Below the pieces are notes generated by a model. The model did not search any database. It saw only the letters and a list, made by a program, of their open reading frames with translations, and was not told the DNA's origin. Made by a program: the position numbers and the translations under genes. Below, piece after piece: positions 59,299 through 64,000 of a stretch of 64,000 nucleotides of DNA (position 1 is the stretch's first letter; the number at the start of each line of letters is the position of its first letter). The DNA comes from Halobacillus_B sp963739045 (GTDB taxonomy: Bacteria; Bacillota; Bacilli; Bacillales; Halobacillaceae). The stretch covers positions 62,001 to 126,000 of the forward strand of contig CAVTYY010000004.1 of the NCBI GenBank assembly GCA_963739045.1, given 5' to 3'.

Positions 59299-60294
59299 AT
59301 GGCGACAATTAAGGACGTTGCAAAAAAAGCAGGTGTAGCAGTATCTACTGCTTCCTATGCTCTTAACGGGATTGAAAAGGTCAGTGCCGCCACAGTAGAG
59401 AAAGTACTGCGGGCCGCTGAAGAATTAAACTATCAGAAGAATGGGTTTGCCTCTGATTTAAAACGGACGAAAACCAATACCATCGCTTTAATTTTAAGTG
59501 ACATGTCCGGTCCTTATTATTCGGAATTGATTAAAGGCGTTCAAGAGGTCACTGCTTCCAACGGGTTTGACTTGATTGCCTGCAGTTCGGTAGGCGGGGA
59601 GAAATCGACCGCTTCTAAATTTTTGAGAGAGAAACGGGTGGATGGAGCCATTGTGCTCGCTCAAAACATTAGTACAGAAGTGATCAAAGCCTCAGCGAGA
59701 AAAGATTTTCCCATCGTTGTGCTGGACCGTTCCGTTGACCACCCGTTTGTCATTCATGTAGAAGTTAATAACCGGCAGGGAGGGTATGAAGCAACCGAAT
59801 ATTTAATTAACAAAGGTCATCAATCAGTGGGCTACGTCAGCGGGCCAAGGAACTCTCATGATAATGAAGAGAGGTTTCAAGGATATTTAACTGCGCTGAA
59901 AGAACACGGACTTACCTACCAGTCCAGACTGAAAATCAGTGGAGACTTCACTCGGGAAGGCGGTTATCGAGCAACGAAAATGCTAGTTGCTCAGCAGGAC
60001 CTTCCTGATGCCATTTTTTACGCCAACGATGAGATGGCTATTGGAGGTTTGCAAGCTTTCACAGAGAAGAAAATCTGTATTCCTGAAGATGTTTCAGTCA
60101 TTGGGTTTGATGATATTCAGCTTTCCGAATATGTAAACCCTCCGCTCACTACCGTTAAGCAGCCGAAATATGAAGCTGGAGCCCTGGCTGTCCACTTGAT
60201 TTTTCAAATGCTTGCTGGTGAGAAAGTGGAGCAAACCTATAATCTTCCAACAGAGTTTGTGGAAAGACAGTCAGTCGTAATGAATAAAAAGTAA
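59299..60294 (+). CDS. LacI-family transcriptional regulator of the glucoside locus
   Basis: 331 residues. N-terminal LacI helix-turn-helix (ATIKDVAKKAGVAVSTASYALNG, then a hinge helix) and a sugar-binding domain (DGAIVLAQNIS, PIVVLDRSVD, GYVSGPRNSHDNEERFQGYLTAL, DDIQLSEYVNPPLTTVKQP). ATG 59299 follows GGAGGAG. It sits directly after the permease genes and most likely binds the two GAAACGTTTC operators, so the operon includes its own repressor. Confidence 0.93.
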   Translation: MATIKDVAKKAGVAVSTASYALNGIEKVSAATVEKVLRAAEELNYQKNGFASDLKRTKTNTIALILSDMSGPYYSELIKGVQEVTASNGFDLIACSSVGGEKSTASKFLREKRVDGAIVLAQNISTEVIKASARKDFPIVVLDRSVDHPFVIHVEVNNRQGGYEATEYLINKGHQSVGYVSGPRNSHDNEERFQGYLTALKEHGLTYQSRLKISGDFTREGGYRATKMLVAQQDLPDAIFYANDEMAIGGLQAFTEKKICIPEDVSVIGFDDIQLSEYVNPPLTTVKQPKYEAGALAVHLIFQMLAGEKVEQTYNLPTEFVERQSVVMNKK

Positions 60295-60297
60295 GGA

Positions 60298-60328
60298 AAT
60301 CAGCTCTACGTGCAGAGCTGATTTTTTT
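60298..60328 (+). terminator. Terminator of the glucoside operon
   Basis: AATCAGCTCT / AGAGCTGATT hairpin and seven T, just past the lacI-type stop. Confidence 0.93.
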
Positions 60329-60397
60329 GCTTTCCCCCCTTTCATTCCTAAACCTGATGCATGGTGCATAGGGTAATAAAGACAAGGGGGAGGTTGG

Positions 60398-60847
60398 ATG
60401 AGTAAAGGATTGGCTGTCTTTATAGCGATTTTGCTTTTGGCTGGTGGAATCCTGTTATTTATGTTTTTCATTACCAACCCTGGCCATCGAGCTACAGTTA
60501 CAGTGAGAAATTTTTATCAATATGAGCAAAAAGCGGAGTTCTCTGATTCTTGGCAGCTGCTTCATTCTCAGATGAAAGAAAAATTCACACGAAACCAATA
60601 TATTCAAGAACGATCAGATGTCATGCTGAAGCATTTCGGCGGTGAAAAATTCACCTTTACTATTAATCATAAGAAGAAGCTGAAAGATTGGAAAATGGCG
60701 GATGGAGCAAAGCCTATTGGTACGGTGTATTCGATGAGAGTCACCCAGGATTTTCATGGCGAATTTGGAAATTTCACTTTATATCAAGATGTGTTTGCGG
60801 CAAAGGAAAACGGAAAGTGGACGATACTTTGGGATTATAAAAATTAG
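60398..60847 (+). CDS. Membrane-anchored protein with NTF2-like outer domain
   Basis: 149 residues: one N-terminal helix (LAVFIAILLLAGGILLFMFFI) and an outward domain of about 115 residues (ATVTVRNFYQYEQKAEFSDSWQLLHSQMKEKFT; VYSMRVTQDFHGEFGNFTLYQDVFAAKENGKWTILWDY) with the helix-then-sheet order of NTF2-like proteins. AAGGGGGAGG before ATG 60398. Function unknown. Confidence 0.65.
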   Translation: MSKGLAVFIAILLLAGGILLFMFFITNPGHRATVTVRNFYQYEQKAEFSDSWQLLHSQMKEKFTRNQYIQERSDVMLKHFGGEKFTFTINHKKKLKDWKMADGAKPIGTVYSMRVTQDFHGEFGNFTLYQDVFAAKENGKWTILWDYKN

Positions 60848-60904
60848 CTGGTCGCTTTGGGAGCAGAACCGTTATAATAAAAAGTAAATGGTTTTGAGGT
60901 GCCT

Positions 60905-61765
60905 ATGAAACTTACATCTTACGTAAATATTACTTCTGCTATAACGAAAGAAATCCGCCAGCTGGAAGAAACGGTGCAGTCCGCGGATCGTTTTGAGAGC
61001 GAACTATACTTAGCTGAGAATCTGAATATTGATCCATCACTTGCCTGGGTGTTTACTATCCATGATGATAATCAGCTCGTATCAGCTTTGCAGATTTTTG
61101 CCCCTGCAAAATCGGAAATGGAAATCATGGGCTTCACTCACCCGGATTATCGCAAACAGGGATATTTTACTTCTCTGGTGGAAACGGTAAAGGGAGTTTG
61201 GAAGCAGCATGATCTTCCTTCTCTTTTGTATGTCGTTAATGGTAAATCCAAGAGCGGTCAAGCTTATGCTCTTGGAAAAGGTGCTGAGCATGAATTTACC
61301 GAGTATTTAATGGAATGGAAATCGGGGCAGGATTCTGCTTCAAAAGAACGAGGGCAATTAAGCACCCTGCCAGCAAAGCGGCAGCAGCTGGAAGTATTAG
61401 CTGATATTCAGCATCAAACCTTTGGGATTGAGTACGAAGGGGCAAAGAATTTTATTAAAGGTGCGTTTGACAGCGAACAGCGGCACACGTTTATCAGCTA
61501 TTATCAAGACCGGCCGGTGGGCATGGGAGCCATTGCGGTAGAATCGGACATGCTCTCCATTTACGGTGTCTGTATTCTGCCTGAATTTCAAGGGCTTGGC
61601 CTTGGAAAAGAATTGATGCAGCATTTACTGAAAGAATCGAGACGATTATCCGATCAAAAGGTTACGCTTGAGGTAAAGAGCTCCAATGTGCGGGCGTTCG
61701 AGCTTTATAGAAAGCTTGGGTTTGAAGTGGTGTTTTCGAATGAATATTACCGGCAATTTTTATAA
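60905..61765 (+). CDS. Two-domain GNAT acetyltransferase
   Basis: 286 residues. Two tandem GNAT folds: the first with IMGFTHPDYRKQGYFTSLVE (about 73-92), the second with SIYGVCILPEFQGLGLGKELMQHLL (about 217-241) and KSSNVRAFELYRKLGF. Only the second has the full acetyl-CoA loop (QGLGLG). Substrate unknown. ATG 60905 follows TGAGGTG; GTG 60899 is less likely. Confidence 0.83.
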   Translation: MKLTSYVNITSAITKEIRQLEETVQSADRFESELYLAENLNIDPSLAWVFTIHDDNQLVSALQIFAPAKSEMEIMGFTHPDYRKQGYFTSLVETVKGVWKQHDLPSLLYVVNGKSKSGQAYALGKGAEHEFTEYLMEWKSGQDSASKERGQLSTLPAKRQQLEVLADIQHQTFGIEYEGAKNFIKGAFDSEQRHTFISYYQDRPVGMGAIAVESDMLSIYGVCILPEFQGLGLGKELMQHLLKESRRLSDQKVTLEVKSSNVRAFELYRKLGFEVVFSNEYYRQFL

Positions 61766-61816
61766 AAAGTGTTCATTAAAAGTGGATAAGCAATTAGATA
61801 AACCCGATCATTTAGT

Positions 61817-62902
61817 TTATCGGATGAAAGGGTTAAGTAAATGGCTGAGTACCTTCAATATGCTCATATTAGGCTTAGTTATTAAGTTGTCTATTGTTTT
61901 AACATGAAGTGATTTTGCTACAAGATCCAATTGGTCGTTGCTCAAGCGTTCGATTGCCTTTCGTAACGTCAATGAATCCTCATAATCCTTGTATAAGGGT
62001 GCAGAAAGTTCTTCATAGTCTCCAAGTCCACAAATATCGTAGGCAGCATAAATTCCGCTAAGCATTGAACTGGATTGCCCAAAGCCTAAAAAAGGTGTAA
62101 TGGCTCCCATGCAGTTTCCTACAAAGAAAGTATTTCCGATCCGCGGATATTTACTTTTTCCGACATTATAGTCTTTTAATGAAAATTCTTCTTCAATGAT
62201 TAAATTCTGCTTGAGAGTCTGGGATGCTTGGACCAATGCTTCTTTCCAATACTTATTTTTATCCTTCACCAATGTTTCTTCGTATTGCGGATATACCAAT
62301 ACAAGAGTTCCTTGGTTTTTGGAGTGTGGAAGAAAGTAGACCATCCCTTTAGGAGCAAGCGTGTTATCGAACCAGGTATGGACTTCATTAGGAATAAAAT
62401 CTCCCTGAACGATAGCGCCTGCAAATGTGGAAGCCAGTGAAATTTCAATGGGTTGTATTTGTTGAGTGTCCAGGACGTCGCCAGTCGCAATTACTACGTG
62501 GGTATATTCTTTTGAGATCTCTTTATAAGTTATATTTTGATTACAATGGATTTTAGTATTCACCAGCTGTTCAGCTATTTGTTTTTCATAAGCTTCCGCA
62601 TGATCCCCTCTCATATTGATAAAACCTAAATTCCCCTCTACGAATGCCGATTCACTTGGGGAGTGAACGAATATTTTTTGGACATTGGTGGTAGGTTTTA
62701 AGTGGATATCGTGCTTCTCAGAGAAAAATTTCACAGCATCATCGATAGGTCTATGAAGAATCGGAGTCATTAATTCAGCAAGTTTATATTGGAAGGAAAT
62801 GTCTGAGTGTTTTTCAAATACATCAGCAGAATGTCCGTGTTTTTCCAATGTCAACGCACAAGAAAGTCCAGCGAGCCCAGCTCCAATGATCGCAATTTTC
62901 AT
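61817..62902 (-). CDS. FAD-dependent oxidoreductase (geranylgeranyl reductase/monooxygenase-like)
   Basis: 361 residues. N-terminal GIGAGLAGLS-type dinucleotide motif (IAIIGAGLAGLSCALTLEKHG with the acidic VFEKH at the end of strand 2), a middle VVIATGD motif, and the second FAD motif RIGNTFFVGNCMGAITPFLGFGQSSSMLSGIYAA. Soluble flavoprotein; substrate not identifiable. Stands alone; AAAGGGGGCACCC precedes ATG 62902. Confidence 0.82.
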   Translation of the reverse strand: MKIAIIGAGLAGLSCALTLEKHGHSADVFEKHSDISFQYKLAELMTPILHRPIDDAVKFFSEKHDIHLKPTTNVQKIFVHSPSESAFVEGNLGFINMRGDHAEAYEKQIAEQLVNTKIHCNQNITYKEISKEYTHVVIATGDVLDTQQIQPIEISLASTFAGAIVQGDFIPNEVHTWFDNTLAPKGMVYFLPHSKNQGTLVLVYPQYEETLVKDKNKYWKEALVQASQTLKQNLIIEEEFSLKDYNVGKSKYPRIGNTFFVGNCMGAITPFLGFGQSSSMLSGIYAAYDICGLGDYEELSAPLYKDYEDSLTLRKAIERLSNDQLDLVAKSLHVKTIDNLITKPNMSILKVLSHLLNPFIR

Positions 62903-63062
62903 ATGGGTGCCCCCTTTTTTATAGTGTTAGTAAAGAAAGCATTTTTATTCTTTGCTCTATTACGAGTGATGACATTTCATTCATTAGGAGAGTGGTTTCT
63001 CCTGGTTTTATCCCATACAAGTAATCATGATAAAATGGTAGAAAACAGGAAGGGGTCCAGCT

Positions 63063-63260
63063 ATGGTCATATCCGGAACGATCCATTATAAACAGCACAA
63101 AATAAATTTTGAAGTGAAACAGAATAAAGAAAATATCAATGAAGAAAACGTCAATAACGAGGAAATCAAGCAGCCTCTCATTCATGCGATTAACCAAAAG
63201 TACCGTGTTAAGTATCCGCAATCCAGCACCATCGATTCATTGCGAGTGAGTACAATTTAG
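63063..63260 (+). CDS. Small soluble protein, unknown
   Basis: 65 residues, charged and Asn/Glu-rich (QNKENINEENVNNEEIKQ) between a beta hairpin (SGTIHYKQHKINFEV) and a short end. AAGGGGTCCAGCT precedes ATG 63063, and a strong terminator follows. No family recognised. Confidence 0.6.
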   Translation: MVISGTIHYKQHKINFEVKQNKENINEENVNNEEIKQPLIHAINQKYRVKYPQSSTIDSLRVSTI

Positions 63261-63270
63261 ATAACCAGTA

Positions 63271-63308
63271 AAGCCAGCCGGGAAGCAAACCAGGCTGGCT
63301 TTTTTTTA
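63271..63308 (+). terminator. Terminator after the 65-residue gene
   Basis: AAGCCAGCC / GGCTGGCTT hairpin with eight T. Confidence 0.92.
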
Positions 63309-63458
63309 TGTCCGAAAATATTAAATGACGAATATAGTTACGAGTTGTCATAGGAAGAAGATCCTTACGATAGGATAAATAAAGCTCGTTTATAAGAAGG
63401 GAGGAAGAAGAACAAACGTCCATAAGTACTTCCATCATAGAAAGGAAAGTGATCAGCA

Positions 63459-64000
63459 TTGCTATGTCCTCATTGTGGTTCCATCATTGAAAAGCAAGCG
63501 AAGTTTTGCGGAGAGTGCGGCGTTTATGTGAATCAATCTGGTGCTCAGCCAGCGGTCCAACGTTCAGCTTCAGTAGTTGCGGTCCAAAAAAATAGCGGGG
63601 AGTACATACAAAAAGGTAAGGAGGTAGGCAGGCGGTTCTATTCCTTTGCTTTGACAGCTGCTGCGGCACCAATGAACGCAAGCAGAAAGGTAATCGAAGC
63701 GGATTATTTGAACGGGTTAATCGCCAATCTGCTCCTCGCCTTTTTGCTTCCCTTATTTTCCTATTTCACCGCTAGAAGCTTAAACAACGGCTGGATGGAA
63801 GTTGATATTCCATTTGGTCAAGTTGTCATCCAGCCCTTTTTCTACATTCTTATTTTCATGGCCGTATTTACGGTTATCAATTTTGCGGCAGCTAAACTAA
63901 TGAAAACCAAGGTAACCTTTAAGGAAGTGGTAACGAGGTATGGGGTCTTCAATGTTCTGCCACTGGGGCTTGTAACGCTCGCGGTTGTGTTCGCCTTGTT
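63459..64000 (+). CDS. Zinc-ribbon membrane protein (3' end beyond window)
   Basis: At least 180 residues, open to the window edge. TTG 63459 after AAAGGAAAG starts LCPHCGSIIEKQAKFCGECG, a double-CxxC zinc ribbon, then a linker and at least three hydrophobic helices (LNGLIANLLLAFLLPLFSYF; FFYILIFMAVFTVINFAAA; NVLPLGLVTLAVVFA). This zinc-ribbon plus membrane layout occurs in many Bacillus proteins of unknown function, such as YvbJ-like proteins. Confidence 0.65.
   Translation, partial: MLCPHCGSIIEKQAKFCGECGVYVNQSGAQPAVQRSASVVAVQKNSGEYIQKGKEVGRRFYSFALTAAAAPMNASRKVIEADYLNGLIANLLLAFLLPLFSYFTARSLNNGWMEVDIPFGQVVIQPFFYILIFMAVFTVINFAAAKLMKTKVTFKEVVTRYGVFNVLPLGLVTLAVVFAL

Noticed and set aside
62807..63091. 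Plus-strand frame at the start of the FAD oxidoreductase gene
   Set aside because: Overlaps the N-terminus of a clear gene on the other strand and has no ribosome site.

Overview
The window is a chromosomal stretch of a low-to-mid GC, Gram-positive, spore-forming Bacillaceae bacterium. I would guess Halobacillus or a close relative, but the sequence does not fix the genus. Support comes from a CwlJ spore-cortex lytic enzyme with a sigma-E-like -10 box, a chromosomal VmlR-type ABC-F protein, FosB, an AadK-type adenylyltransferase, strong AGGAGG ribosome sites, frequent GTG/TTG starts, a sortase-anchored surface protein and two Fur boxes. I saw no rRNA, tRNA, phage, transposase or CRISPR array.

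Layout. 0-6.4 kb: the end of a CtaG-type oxidase assembly gene, a lipoprotein, a three-gene SEC-C/TPR operon, a cupin gene and membrane proteins. 6.4-8.4 kb: vmlR behind a leader with mutually exclusive hairpins. 8.4-32.5 kb: many short monocistronic genes of resistance or housekeeping type (two DinB-like proteins, five GNATs, two APH-like kinases, FosB, a Nudix hydrolase, PhzF, peptidase S51, a LysE exporter, an ArsR-like regulator with an MFS pump, CwlJ, a CDF zinc exporter), mixed with small membrane proteins and several decayed genes. 32.5-36.2 kb: a dispersed repeat cluster, then a divergent Fur-controlled iron-siderophore uptake locus without its ATPase. 36.4-49.9 kb: a SNF2/SWIM helicase, a spore-type cupin, a glycine-zipper stress protein, an alpha-solenoid protein, an MBL hydrolase, a CWB2 wall protein, galE, UbiA and an FAH hydrolase. 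49.9-53.5 kb: a NERD-domain gene bracketed by two 20-bp-period repeat arrays, then aadK, an RDD protein and a DUF218 protein. 53.6-60.3 kb: a glucoside utilisation locus. 60.4-64 kb: miscellaneous genes and a zinc-ribbon membrane protein running off the end.

The clearest functional units are the glucoside locus (GH3 glucosidase diverging from substrate-binding protein, two permeases and a LacI regulator, with matching operators in front of both transcription units), the iron-uptake locus, the zinc exporter with two ArsR/CzrA-type operators, and vmlR with its attenuator.

The most unusual structures are (1) direct-repeat arrays with a strict 20-bp period on both sides of the NERD gene, and a degenerate third array at 13.56 kb; (2) a nested-palindrome element of about 90 bp present three times; (3) several genes whose only well-placed start after a strong ribosome site is ATT or ATA, or which have none; and (4) a broken hydrophobic-peptide gene followed by a 57-residue membrane protein that resembles a decayed toxin/immunity pair. 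Functional names rest on protein family patterns read by eye; no database search was run.
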